Source of the DNA: JACVRW01 sp963808545
GTDB taxonomy: Bacteria > Actinomycetota > Thermoleophilia > Solirubrobacterales > Thermoleophilaceae
Direction: 5' to 3'
Length of the DNA: 64,000 nt
Assembly (NCBI GenBank): GCA_963808545.1
Contig: CAWEGB010000006.1
Coordinates: 496,001 to 560,000 of the forward strand
This document shows, one piece after another, positions 24,990 to 34,234 of this stretch; position 1 is the stretch's first letter, and every line of letters begins with the position of its first letter. The notes beneath the pieces were generated by a model. That model was given only the letters and a program-made list of their open reading frames with translations. It was not told where the DNA came from and did not search any database. The translations under genes were made by a program, and so were the position numbers.

Positions 24990-24995
24990 TAGCCT
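24990..24995 (+). promoter_or_regulatory. Candidate leaderless -10 box (TAGCCT)
   Basis: TAGCCT ends ten bases before the GTG start at 25006, in the 77-base divergent gap between the GT4 and the co-polymerase kinase. No Shine-Dalgarno sequence is present. Confidence 0.35.
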
Positions 24996-25005
24996 GACCT
25001 CTTCG

Positions 25006-26562
25006 GTGTCTTCCGAAGACCGGCCAACCAACGTGTACGGCGGCGATTCCAGCTCGCGCGAGCAGACGTCGCTGCTGTCCGTCTTGCTGCGCCGTGCGCC
25101 GATCATCATCCTGGTCACGCTCCTGTCGGCGGGTGCGGCGGCCGCCTTCGCCTTCGCCGGCCGGGACGAATACGAATCCACCGCCCAGCTGGTCTTCCGC
25201 CAGACCATCGGGCCTGAGCAGAACGCCCAGGGGCTGCAACCCGGGGCCCCCGACGCCGACAACCTGGCCCAGAACAACGTCGCGTTCGTGAATTCCCGGC
25301 GGGTCGCCGAGGCGACCGCACAAGAGCTCGGCGACATCTCCCCTGAGGACGTGGAGCGCGACGTCGAGGTCGCCGGCCAGAAGGACAGCGACGTCGTCAA
25401 CGTCGTCGCCACCGCCGGCTCGCCGGAGCGGGCCGCGGAGCTGGCCAATACGTACGTCGAGGCCGCCCAGCAACAAGCGCAGGCCGACCAGGAGGCCGTG
25501 ACGCTGGCTGCACTGCAAAGCGTCACCCGGCAGCTCCGTGAGCTCCCGCCGGAGCAGCGCAACGGAGACGGAGGCGCTTCACTGCGCGAGCGACAAGAGA
25601 CGCTGAGGACGCTCGCCGACGTCGGAACCGGTAGCCCTCAGGTGATTCAGCCGGGCTTCGTGCCGGAAGCCAAGAGCGGCAGCCCGGTCGAGACCATCCT
25701 GCTCGGCACGCTCTTCGGGCTGATTCTCGGGGTGGGCATCGCACTCCTGCGTGATCAGATGGACCGTCGGCTGCATCACGCCGCGGAGGTGTCGGCCGCC
25801 TTTGATGCTCCGGTGCTCACGACGGTGCCGCGCAATCGCAAGCTCAAGCGGGGCGTGGCCTTCGGCGAGCTCCCCGACGAGGTCGCCGAATCGTTTCGGA
25901 TGCTGGACATGAACCTGCGCTTCGGAGTCGAGCCGCCGGTCCGCAGCGTTCTCGTGACCTCGGCCCGCAGCCGCGAGGGGAAGACCACGGTGGCCTGGAA
26001 CCTCGCCTGCGCCGCGGCTTCGTCCGGTCTCTCCGTGACGCTCGTAGAGGCGGACCTGAGGCGCCCGAGCATGGCCGAGCGCTACGGACTCAGGCCCGGC
26101 CCGGGCCTGTCCGAGCTCCTACGGGGAGAGGTGCTGATAGCCGACGCACTCCAGAGCGTCCCCACGCTGCCCGACACCTCCGGCGCCAACGGTCACCTGC
26201 GTCCGATGCAGGTGCTGGTGGCGGGCAAGCTCCCACCCGACCCCTGGGCGCTCATGCAGTCGCCCGCGATGGTCCGCGTGCTCGAGCTCGTGTCCGGCGA
26301 CCTAGTTGTGATCGACACACCGCCGATCCCCCATGTGGCCGACGCGATCGCGCTTCTGCGCCGCGTCGACGGCGTGCTCGTATGCGCCTCGGTCAACTCG
26401 ACCAGCGGGCCGGAGGCGGACCGCCTGCGTCACCAGCTGGAAACGCTCGACGCCCGTGTCGTCGGCGTGGTGGCCAATGGCGGGTCGGCCGCCTCCGGGT
26501 ACGCCTATGCTCCGGCCTCGTCGACGGCGCCGGTCACCGCTCAGGTTCCAGACTCCCGCTAG
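25006..26562 (+). CDS. Wzz/Wzc-type polysaccharide co-polymerase and BY-kinase
   Basis: A 518-residue fused regulator of chain length and export. The N-terminal Wzz domain has two membrane helices (about residues 31-49 and 227-246) flanking an extracytoplasmic, partly coiled-coil region. The C-terminal bacterial tyrosine kinase domain has Walker A GKTT at 325-328, Walker A' with Asp 350 (VEADLRRPS) and Walker B with Asp 437 (VVIDTPP). The C-terminal tail has only two tyrosines (GYAYAPASS), fewer than classical Wzc. It should control length or export of the capsule-like polymer. GTG start at 25006. Its stop meets the convergent transferase stop in CTAG. Confidence 0.92.
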   Translation: MSSEDRPTNVYGGDSSSREQTSLLSVLLRRAPIIILVTLLSAGAAAAFAFAGRDEYESTAQLVFRQTIGPEQNAQGLQPGAPDADNLAQNNVAFVNSRRVAEATAQELGDISPEDVERDVEVAGQKDSDVVNVVATAGSPERAAELANTYVEAAQQQAQADQEAVTLAALQSVTRQLRELPPEQRNGDGGASLRERQETLRTLADVGTGSPQVIQPGFVPEAKSGSPVETILLGTLFGLILGVGIALLRDQMDRRLHHAAEVSAAFDAPVLTTVPRNRKLKRGVAFGELPDEVAESFRMLDMNLRFGVEPPVRSVLVTSARSREGKTTVAWNLACAAASSGLSVTLVEADLRRPSMAERYGLRPGPGLSELLRGEVLIADALQSVPTLPDTSGANGHLRPMQVLVAGKLPPDPWALMQSPAMVRVLELVSGDLVVIDTPPIPHVADAIALLRRVDGVLVCASVNSTSGPEADRLRHQLETLDARVVGVVANGGSAASGYAYAPASSTAPVTAQVPDSR

Positions 26563-28041
26563 CGGACTCGCGAGGTGGGGTACTCGCCACTGCGCCGGCT
26601 GAGCACGTAGGGGATCGTCCGGGCGAGGATCTTCGCGTCCAGCCACAGGGACCAGTTCGCGCAGTACAGGTAGTCGATCTTGACCATGTCGCTCATGGGC
26701 ACGCGGCTCGAGCCCAGGATCTGCCAGGGACCGGTCATGCCGGGCGCCACGTGGTGTCGCCGCCGCTGCCAGCCCGAGAACAGCCGATCCTCGTCCACGA
26801 CGAGTGGTCTCGGGCCAACCAGGCTCATATCGCCCCAGAGGACGTTCAGCAGCTGCGGCAGCTCGTCGAGCGACAGCCTTCGCAGCAACCGGCCTACTCG
26901 GGTAGTCCGGGGATCGTTGGCGATCTTGAACAGCGGCGCGGGGGCCTCGTTGCGGTCCAGCAGCTCCTGCTTGCGTTCGTCGGCGTCACTCACCATCGTG
27001 CGGAACTTGAGCAGCTGGAACTCGCTGCCGTGGCGGCCCACGCGTGTCTGGCGGTAGAGCACGCTGCCGGGGGAGCTCAGCTTGACCGCAAGCGCGATGA
27101 CCACGAGCGTAGGAGTGAGCAGGAGGATGAGCATCGGCCCCTACGGCCAGGTCGAAGGCCCGTTTGAGCAGTCTCGACGAGGGCGAGAGACCGAAGCCGC
27201 GCACCCCGAGCAGCACCTGGCCTCCGAGGTCGTCGAACTCGACCGACGTCCCGACCACCTCGAGCATGCGGGGCAGGACGGCCACTCGCACGCCGCACGC
27301 GGTGGCCAGCCTGACGGCGTCCACCACGTCCTCGCCGCCCTCCTGCCTCGGGGCGACGATGACTCGGTCGACCAGGTGCTCGGCGAGCAGGGAGGGAAGC
27401 TCGTCGATCGTGCCCAGCAGCTTGTCGGGGGGCGGGGATGCGTCTGCGGCGACCGAGGCCCGCCCCACGACGGTGGCCTCCAGCCGGGGGTCCTCCGCGA
27501 GCTTTCGCCGCACCAGCGTCGCCGCCGCGGCTTCGCCGACCACCAGCACGCGCTCAGGTTGGGAGCTGCGCACGACGGTGAAGCGCGCCCCGGCCCGGAA
27601 CGCTACGAGCGCGCCGGTCAGCGCTCCCCAGAGAAGCAGCGGGTGCGAACGGCCGGTGAACTCCAGTCCCTGAACGGCCTCCACGAGCAGCACGAACATC
27701 GCCGCCACGGCCACCAGGCGCGGCATCTCGTCGAGTGTCGTCTTGTGCAGCACGAACTGGTCGCGGTCGTACAGTCCGGCCGCCTTGCTGAGCAGCAGGT
27801 AGAAGGGCAGCAGGGCAACGAGCCAAAGGGTCAGGCGCGCGCCGCTCAGTGCGGAGGTGAGCAACAGCGACAGCGTGACCGCGCTGATGTCCGCGGCCAC
27901 CAGCGCCCAGCGTCCGACGGTTTCCCGTCGCCGCGCGCGCAGCGGAAGGTGAACCTCCTCCAAGGCGAGGTCCGACCCGGCAAGAGAGCCGAGCAGCTCA
28001 CGGTCGGAGACGGGCCGGCCGGTGACACTGATGTCAGGCAT
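26559..28041 (-). pseudogene. Initiating sugar-phosphate transferase, split by one-base frameshift
   Basis: Two frames make one polyprenyl-phosphate hexose-1-P transferase (WbaP/WcaJ type). The first (from ATG 28041, MPDISVTGRPVSDRELLG) has four or five helices and a CoA-binding-like domain and ends at RAFDLAVGA; a surplus G near 27133 shifts it out of frame. The second continues MLILLLTPTLVVIALAV and has the catalytic domain: LLKFRTMVSDADERK, RRLSLDELPQLLNVLWGDMS and LVGPRPL. Corrected, the protein has about 493 residues. It transfers a sugar phosphate from a nucleotide sugar to undecaprenyl phosphate, the first step of the repeat unit. It is a paralogue of the intact gene just upstream at 28061. 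Confidence 0.85.
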
Positions 28042-28060
28042 TCCCCATCGTCCTACCCGC

Positions 28061-29527
28061 TCAGTACGCCCCTCGTGCACCGAGGATCGCCGATCCCGTC
28101 CTGAACAGGATCTTGATGTCCTTGCGCAGGCTGTAGTTCTCGACGTACTCGCGCTCCACCGCCATGCGCTCCTGGAAGTTCAGCTGGCCGCGGCCGTGGA
28201 CCTGCATGGGCCCGGTCAGGCCGGGGCGCATCTGGAGGCGGAAGCGCTGGGTCTCGCCGTAGCGCTCCACCAGCCAGACCTCCTCCGGCCGCGGGCCCAC
28301 GAGGCTCATGTCGCCGCGCAGGACGTTGAAGAGCTGGGGCAGCTCGTCGAGGCTCGTGCGCCGCAGGAAGCGGCCCACGCGGGTCACCCGCGGGTCCTCG
28401 CGCAGCTTGAACATCGGCTCGTCGAGCTCGTCGACCGCAATTACCTCCGAAATTCGTTCCTCGGCGTCGTGGCACATCGTCCGGAACTTGAGGATCCGGA
28501 AGGGCTTCCCGTGGCGCCCCGCGCGCAGTTGGGTGAACAGCGCCGGGCCGCGCGAGTCGAGCCGGACGGCGATCGCGATCAGCACCAGGAGCGGGACCAG
28601 CACAATGAGGGCGGCGGCGGAGATGACCACGTCGAGCGCGCGCTTGATGGCCATCGTGGACGGGGAGGTGCCCCAGGTGCGGTACTCGATCACCGGCATT
28701 TCGGCGATGTGGTTGAGGTCCACGGCAGTGCCGAGCATGGCCCGCATGGGAGGGACCACGCTCAGCTTGATCCCGCCGGCGCGACAGGCGGAGACCACGT
28801 GAGCGAGCGTGCTCTCGTCGAGCTCGGGCACGGCCAGCACCACCCGCTCCACCTGGGCCTCGGCCAGCAGCCACTGGAGATCCTCCTTGGAGAGCTCGCC
28901 CAGGCGCTCGACGTCCACGACGTGGGATGCGCTCTCGCCGTTGGCGCCGTTGTTCGGAGAGGAGAGCTCCATCACCGACAGGTGGTGGCCGGGCTCGAGC
29001 GCCAGCTTGCGGGCCACGGCGTCGGCCAGGGCACCGCTGCCGAGCACCAGCGCGCGCTCCGGGGGCACGCGCCGGCGCCAGATGGCGCGCGCGGCGGCCC
29101 GGAGAGCGAAGGCCGAGACGAGCGCCGTGACGTAGAGGGCGACCGCGCTCTCCACGGTCAGGGTCTCGTCGGGCAGGGCCCGGATGAAGAACAACGTGCC
29201 CGCCACCGACAGGGTCACCCAGTGGAAGATCGGCTGCGCCTCGTCGACCGTGAGGTGCCAGATCTTGGGGTGGTCGGCGTCGTAGAGACCCTCCATCTTC
29301 GCCACCACGAGCCACAGCGGCAGCGTTACGAGCCCCCAGAGCGGGTCGGTGGTGCGCTCTACCAGCGTCATTGCGCCTATGGCGACAAGGAAGCATGCGA
29401 CGTCGGCTGCAAATAGCAGTCGTCGCCTGAGCGCGTCCTTCCGCGCGGCCGGCGCCCGGCGCGCTGGGCCGGGTGCCTCGTGAAGCGCGGAAGCAGCTCG
29501 TGCCTGGGTGGTACCGACGGGCTGCAC
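28061..29527 (-). CDS. Initiating sugar-phosphate transferase (WbaP/WcaJ family), intact
   Basis: A 488-residue bitopic membrane enzyme that charges undecaprenyl phosphate with the first sugar phosphate. Four N-terminal helices (about 38-140) are followed by a Rossmann-like domain (PPERALVLGSGALADAVA) and helix 5 (about 293-312), then the catalytic domain with RILKFRTMCHDAEERIS, RTSLDELPQLFNVLRGDMS and LVGPRPEEVW. All conserved catalytic residues seem present. GTG start at 29527. The gene at 26559-28041 is a paralogue in the same direction 19 bases away; two transferases may prime two different glycans. Confidence 0.93.
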   Translation of the reverse strand: MQPVGTTQARAASALHEAPGPARRAPAARKDALRRRLLFAADVACFLVAIGAMTLVERTTDPLWGLVTLPLWLVVAKMEGLYDADHPKIWHLTVDEAQPIFHWVTLSVAGTLFFIRALPDETLTVESAVALYVTALVSAFALRAAARAIWRRRVPPERALVLGSGALADAVARKLALEPGHHLSVMELSSPNNGANGESASHVVDVERLGELSKEDLQWLLAEAQVERVVLAVPELDESTLAHVVSACRAGGIKLSVVPPMRAMLGTAVDLNHIAEMPVIEYRTWGTSPSTMAIKRALDVVISAAALIVLVPLLVLIAIAVRLDSRGPALFTQLRAGRHGKPFRILKFRTMCHDAEERISEVIAVDELDEPMFKLREDPRVTRVGRFLRRTSLDELPQLFNVLRGDMSLVGPRPEEVWLVERYGETQRFRLQMRPGLTGPMQVHGRGQLNFQERMAVEREYVENYSLRKDIKILFRTGSAILGARGAY

Positions 29528-29539
29528 CTCGGGCAGCTC

Positions 29540-29545
29540 ACTCTA
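29540..29545 (-). promoter_or_regulatory. Candidate promoter with -35 CCGACA and -10 TAGAGT
   Basis: On the minus strand TAGAGT (29545-29540) is 12 bases before the GTG at 29527; CCGACA (29569-29564) lies 18 bases further upstream as a -35-like element. It would drive the two sugar-phosphate transferases. Confidence 0.4.
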
Positions 29546-29581
29546 ATCCAGGTTCCCGAAGCGTGTCGGCTCGCCATTATC

Positions 29582-29587
29582 TAGTCT
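29582..29587 (+). promoter_or_regulatory. Candidate leaderless -10 box (TAGTCT)
   Basis: TAGTCT lies six bases before an ACG at 29594 that is in frame with the Wzy-like gene. This fits a leaderless transcript if translation starts upstream of the first canonical GTG (29696). Confidence 0.35.
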
Positions 29588-29695
29588 GCCCGGACGCAGG
29601 CCGCCGCGAACAGCACGATCCGCCCGGTTGGCGACGATCGCGGTGGGCAGATCCTTCCGACCGCGGCCGTCGGAGCCCTGATCCTCGCCGCGCTC

Positions 29696-31114
29696 GTGGT
29701 GGCGGCGCTGCTGCCCCTGCTCGACGTGCCGGCCGCCTGGGGCCTGCTGGCGGTCTGCGCCGCCGCCACGGTGCCGGTGGCCGTCTGGGGCTTCGTGAGC
29801 GGCCGTTTCTTCGAGCCGCTCCCGCTGTTGGCCGCCTCCTGCGCTCTGTTCTTCGTCGTGCGCCCGCTCCAGCTGTTCATCGGCTGGCGCGACCTGTACA
29901 GCGCCTTCTCGCCCTCGGACCCGGTGGACAGGCTGGTGCTGCTCGACAGCCACGAGATGGCCTTCTTCGTGAGCGACCGGCTGCGGGAGCCCCTCGACGA
30001 CGCCTTCGCGCGCGCCACCGGCGCGTGTGCCCTCTTCCTGATCGCGCTGCTCGTGGGATATCGCCTGGGTGCGGGGGCGGCGCTCGCGCGGCGGGTCGCG
30101 CAGCTGCGCGGCCCGGGACGGCCGCTGAACCTCACGGCGGCGATCGGTGGGTCGATCGCGATCGGGCTCGCGGCGCAGGCGCTGATCGTGGTGCGTTCGG
30201 ATGGTCCCGCCCAGACCTTCGAGAACGCCGCCGCGCAGCCCGCGCTGCAACAGAGCTTCGTCCTGTTCATGATCGGCGGGCTCGCCACCGCCGGCCTGAT
30301 CGTCTGGGCGGTGTGGATGCGCCCGCGCACTCCCGCCGCATGGGCCGCCCTCATCGTCGGCGTGCTGGCGGTGTGCGGCTTCGCCGTCGCGATCGGCTCG
30401 CGCAGCCGGGTGGCCGTGGCGCTGCTTGCGCTGGCCGTGATCGTCCACTACCTGTGGCGGCCGTGGCGCCGTCGCGAGTTGCTCGTGGCGCTGATCCTGG
30501 CGCTGACCTTCGTGAGCTCCTTCCTGGTATTCCGCGAGACGGCCGACCGGCGCTCCCTGAGCGAGGCCGCCGAGACCGCGCCGCGCCACCTGCTCGACGC
30601 CCGGGTGATCTTGAACGACATCACCTCCTTCGACCAGGTGGTCTACGCCACCACGATCTACGGTCGCGAGCGCGATCACGAGAACGGCGGCTTCCTGCTG
30701 GACGGGGCGCGCTCGTTCGTGCCGCGGGCCATCGACTCGGACAAGCCCGAGGGCGGTGACATCGCCCTGCGCGAGGCGGTGTGGGGCGGAAGCTTCACCG
30801 GCGGGCGCCCGCCGACGGCGGTGGGTGACCTGTGGATCGACTTCGGCTTCCCCGGCGTGGCCGTGGGCGGCCTGCTGATCGGCCTGCTGGCCCGGACCCT
30901 GCTCGGCCTGACCGCCGGGCGGGCCGCTGGTCGCGAGTACCGGGTGGCCCTCTACGCGATCGGGCTGGTGATCCTCTACACGCTGGTGGCCGACACCTTC
31001 TCCCTGGCCCTCGGCTACGTGTTCACGCTCGCGCTGCCCTTCCTGGTGGCCGTGCACCTGTTCGGACGCCTCCCCGACCGCTGGCTGCCGGCACCGGCCC
31101 GGCTGCGCTCGTGA
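29696..31114 (+). CDS. Wzy-type O-antigen polymerase-like membrane protein
   Basis: A 472-residue (or longer) integral membrane protein with about ten helices and a long extracytoplasmic region between (about 275-370). GRPPTAVGDLWIDFGFPGVA, with its conserved FGFPG turn, is characteristic of oligosaccharide repeat-unit polymerases. The first canonical start is GTG 29696, which falls inside helix 1. The frame is open and protein-like from 29585 (STIRPVGDDRGGQILPTAA), and a TAGTCT box lies six bases before an in-frame ACG at 29594, so the true start may be there. It heads an operon with a lipoprotein and a GT4, overlapping the former by four bases. Confidence 0.85.
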   Translation: MVAALLPLLDVPAAWGLLAVCAAATVPVAVWGFVSGRFFEPLPLLAASCALFFVVRPLQLFIGWRDLYSAFSPSDPVDRLVLLDSHEMAFFVSDRLREPLDDAFARATGACALFLIALLVGYRLGAGAALARRVAQLRGPGRPLNLTAAIGGSIAIGLAAQALIVVRSDGPAQTFENAAAQPALQQSFVLFMIGGLATAGLIVWAVWMRPRTPAAWAALIVGVLAVCGFAVAIGSRSRVAVALLALAVIVHYLWRPWRRRELLVALILALTFVSSFLVFRETADRRSLSEAAETAPRHLLDARVILNDITSFDQVVYATTIYGRERDHENGGFLLDGARSFVPRAIDSDKPEGGDIALREAVWGGSFTGGRPPTAVGDLWIDFGFPGVAVGGLLIGLLARTLLGLTAGRAAGREYRVALYAIGLVILYTLVADTFSLALGYVFTLALPFLVAVHLFGRLPDRWLPAPARLRS

Positions 31115-31644
31115 GGGGCGTCCTCGCCGGCGCGCTCATGCTGTGCGCCCTCCTGGTGGCCGGCTGCAGCTTCGGAGGCGACGAGGTGGCCGAGCGCGTG
31201 AGGCAGCCCACGCTCCTGAGCGCGGCGGCCGTGGCGAAGCAGCCGGCCGGCTCGCCCTCGCGGGCCCTGTTCGCCTGGTGGCGCGCCATGCAGTACGCCG
31301 ACACCCGGGCTGCTGCCCGCTACTACGCCGCCGCGCTCGCTATTAGCGCCGGCGAGCTCGACGATCAGCTGGCGGTGGCCACCGACGCCTTCAGGGCGCG
31401 GCCACGGCTGATGGAGACGAGGGACGACGGCGGCGGGCGGGCCGCGGTACTGGTGTTGCTCGAGAGCCGGACGAAGAGCCCCAACGGCCGGGTGGACGTG
31501 CTGCGCGTGCCCCGCAGCTTCGCGCTGCGACGCGAGGATGGCGGGTGGCGACTGGCCGACAATCGCTATCTGGAGCGCGCGGTGCGCGACCAGGAGGCGC
31601 TGGCCGAGGCCCTGCGCGACCAGGCCGAGGAGACTGCGCCATGA
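31111..31644 (+). CDS. Secreted lipoprotein of the polymerase operon
   Basis: A 177-residue lipoprotein. The signal VRGVLAGALMLCALLVAGCS has a textbook VAGC lipobox at residues 15-18. The mature part has a helix-rich WWRAMQYADTRAAARYY segment and a C-terminal strand with WRLADNRYLE, resembling the NTF2-like fold found in small lipoproteins; no function is assigned. GTGA overlap with the polymerase, and its stop overlaps the next ATG. The tight coupling implies it works with the polymerase, perhaps on the outer face of the membrane. Confidence 0.8.
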   Translation: MRGVLAGALMLCALLVAGCSFGGDEVAERVRQPTLLSAAAVAKQPAGSPSRALFAWWRAMQYADTRAAARYYAAALAISAGELDDQLAVATDAFRARPRLMETRDDGGGRAAVLVLLESRTKSPNGRVDVLRVPRSFALRREDGGWRLADNRYLERAVRDQEALAEALRDQAEETAP

Positions 31645-32783
31645 GCCGCCACGTGGCCGTGGTGCTCCACGAGCCGCAACTGGGCGGCGCCACGATGTCG
31701 CTGCTGCGGGCGCTGCCCCTGCTCGAGGCGCGGGGCTGGCGCTTCTCCTTCTGGGTGCCCGGTCGGGGGCCGGCCGAGCAGGAGCTGCGCCGTCGCGGCC
31801 TGGAGGTGGCGGGCGCCGAACGGCTGATGCGCTTCAGCGGGGCCAGCCTGCGCACGCCGCCCGGCCCGGCGAGGCGGCTCGCGAGCGTGCCCGCCTACCT
31901 GCGCGGCTGGCGCGCCTGGCTGCGGGCGCAGCAGCCCGCATTGATTCACGCCAACTCCCTCCTCGCCCTGCCCGAGGTGGCCGCGCGGCCGAATCACGGG
32001 CCGCCGCTCGTGCTCCACACCCACGAGGTGCTGCCCAGGGGAGCCAAGGGGGCCGCCGCCGCGCTGCTGGTGCGCCGGGCGGACGCCGTGGTCTCGGTAT
32101 CGGCCGCGGCGGCCCGGGCGCTGCGGAGCTTCGGCATCGAGTCGACCGTGGTCTACGAGGCCGTGCCCGATCCCGGGCCGGTGTCGCCGGCCGATTCCGG
32201 GGTCGGGCCGCTGGTGGTGGGAACGCTCGGCACGGTCTCCCGCCGTAAGGGCAGCGACCTGTTCGTGGCCACGGCGCGGCGCGTCGCCGAGCGGCGCAAC
32301 GGGATCGAGTTCCGGATGGCCGGCGAGCCCGTGGTGGGAGGCGAGCGACCCTGGGCCGAGAACATCCTGGCCGAGGCCTCCGCGGCGGGCATCCGCCACC
32401 AGCCTGCGATCGACACCTTCGCCGAGCTGCCGAGCTGGCACGTCTTCGTGCTGCCCTCCCGGATGGACCCGTGTCCGCTGGCGCTGCTCGAGGCGATGGC
32501 GGTCGGCGTCCCCGTGGTGGCCACCAGCGTGGGCGGCATCCCCGAGCAGGTGGGTACCGACGCCGGTGTGCTGGTGACGCCGGAGGACGTGGACGGGCTG
32601 GCCGCCGCCGTGCTCGAGCTGGCCGCCTCTCCCGAGCTGCGCGATCGTCTCGGCGCGGCCGGCCGGGTACGGGCCCGGAGCCTGTTCAGCCTCGAGACGC
32701 AGGCCGACGGGCTCGACCGGGTCTACCGCCGCGCGCTCGGACGTGAAGAGCCCGAGCCGCCAGCCCGCGCTCGCCCGGGCTGA
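31641..32783 (+). CDS. GT4 glycosyltransferase
   Basis: A 380-residue GT-B enzyme. VAVVLHEPQLGGATMSLLRA begins the acceptor domain with its glycine loop; LIHANSLLALPEVA and LHTHEVLPRG follow. The donor domain shows VVGTLGTVSRRKGSDLFV and the SRMDPCPLALLEAMAVG EX7E-type motif. ATG at 31641 overlaps the upstream TGA. Its last codons overlap the flippase remnant on the other strand (from 32686). It should build the repeat unit on the cytosolic face. Confidence 0.92.
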   Translation: MSRHVAVVLHEPQLGGATMSLLRALPLLEARGWRFSFWVPGRGPAEQELRRRGLEVAGAERLMRFSGASLRTPPGPARRLASVPAYLRGWRAWLRAQQPALIHANSLLALPEVAARPNHGPPLVLHTHEVLPRGAKGAAAALLVRRADAVVSVSAAAARALRSFGIESTVVYEAVPDPGPVSPADSGVGPLVVGTLGTVSRRKGSDLFVATARRVAERRNGIEFRMAGEPVVGGERPWAENILAEASAAGIRHQPAIDTFAELPSWHVFVLPSRMDPCPLALLEAMAVGVPVVATSVGGIPEQVGTDAGVLVTPEDVDGLAAAVLELAASPELRDRLGAAGRVRARSLFSLETQADGLDRVYRRALGREEPEPPARARPG

Positions 32784-34184
32784 GCGTTCCGGGCACCAGC
32801 AGGCCCGCGCCGCCCACCGCGAGACCGGCCAGTCCCGCCACCGCCACCGTGAGGACGGCGCCCGCTCCCGCCTCAGCCAGCGCGAGGTCGGCCAGCCCGG
32901 CCGCCAGCCAGCCTCCCACAGCCGCGGCCACGAAGCGGACATAGCGGGCGTCGAAGGGAGAGGCGCCCAGCTCGGCCACGGTGCTGCGCGTCCACCAGGC
33001 GTTCAGCAGGGCGTACGCCGCCACCGTCGCGGCCGCGGCGCCGGTCAGCTCCCAGACGCCGGTGAGCACGAGCGTGCCCAGCACGAGCAGCGGCAGCCCG
33101 ACCACCGACGAGCGCCAGATCGCGGTGAAGGCGCCGAGCGCGCTGAGCGTCGCGTAGCCGACGCCGAGCGCGCCCTGGACGCCGTAGCCGGCCAGCAGGA
33201 TGCGCAGCAGCGTGGTGGTCGTCTCTTGCTCGTCCGGGTAGACGATCCGCGCCAGCTCGGCGCGGTCGATGAATCCGATGCCGACCACCAGCAACGTGGT
33301 GAAGGCCGACCAGCGACAGGCGGTGCGGTACAGCGCGAGCACCGCTTCGCGCGCGCCGCCCACGACCAACCGGTGGCCTCCGGCAGGAAGAACAGGCTGA
33401 TGGCGACGAGGAACTGTGCGCCGAACTCGGCCACGCGCAGGGACACCGAGTAGGTGCCCGGCCGGCGCGGCGCCCAGCAGCAGCGCCGACGATCACCACG
33501 TCGAGGTTGCCGAGCAGGCTCCAGAGCACGCCGCCGAGCTGCAGCGCTCCGGTGCCGCTGGCCGCCGGAGGTGACGTCGGCGAGACCCTCGCGTGGCTTG
33601 GCGCCAGGTCACAGCGGCCACCGCCAGGTTGAGGGTGGCGAAGGCCCAGAGAACCGCGTCGCCGGACAGGTCGGCGCGCAGCGCCAGCGGCGCGATCGAC
33701 CGCGCGGCCGGTCGAGGCGGCAAGGTTGGTGGCGAGCGCGAAGCGGCCGGGCTGGTTGCGCGCCCTGAACACCGAGGCCGCGATCGTGGTGGCGCCCTGG
33801 GTCACTGCCAGCACGCAGGGCCGCCGTGACGCCCGAGGCCCCGAGTCCGTCTGCGCTGCCGGTGGAGATGATGATCACCGCGGCGAGCACCAGCGGCAGG
33901 ACGGCGGCGAAGCGGCGCATCGCTCGCCTCAGGTCGCCGCGGCCGAACCCGGCGGCGTCTCGGCGGCTGCGGCCTGGCGGGCGGTGGCGTCGGCCAGCCC
34001 GCCGGTGGCCAGCGCGGCGCCGAGCAGCCCGCCGCCAGCGCGGCGAGCAGCGCTCCGAGCTCGCCGGCGCCAGGCTGCGCACGAGCAGCAGCAGCGTGGC
34101 CAAGGCCAGTGCCCGGGCCAGAATCCACGCCGTCCAGTTGACCGCCGTGCTGCGCCCCACGCGGCGGCCGGCGTCGGCGCTCAC
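32686..34184 (-). pseudogene. Wzx-like flippase, several frameshifts
   Basis: Three frames alternate to give one MOP-superfamily flippase of about 480-500 residues. It begins at a GTG (34184) with NWTAWILARALALATLLLLV. The middle shows VTQGATTIAASVFRARNQPG, WSLLGNLDVVIVG and FGAQFLVAISLFFLPE, and the end is RILLAGYGVQGALGVGYATL plus the last helices. The indels sit at short G or C runs, and hydrophobic helices are in the correct order, so this is one gene with damage or sequence error. It would be the second flippase of the window. Its end overlaps the convergent GT4 gene. Confidence 0.75.
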
Positions 34185-34221
34185 CCGGCCTGAGCTTACG
34201 TGACCGTCCGTCGCTTGCCGG

Positions 34222-34227
34222 TACGCT
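34222..34227 (+). promoter_or_regulatory. Candidate leaderless promoter (GTGACC / TACGCT)
   Basis: TACGCT is followed by exactly seven bases and then ATG 34235. GTGACC at 34200-34205, 16 bases upstream, matches four positions of TTGACA. No Shine-Dalgarno sequence is present. Confidence 0.45.
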
Positions 34228-34234
34228 GCGCGGC

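Noticed and set aside
28022..29416. A 464-codon plus-strand frame
   Set aside because: Antisense to the intact sugar-phosphate transferase; no domain recognisable.
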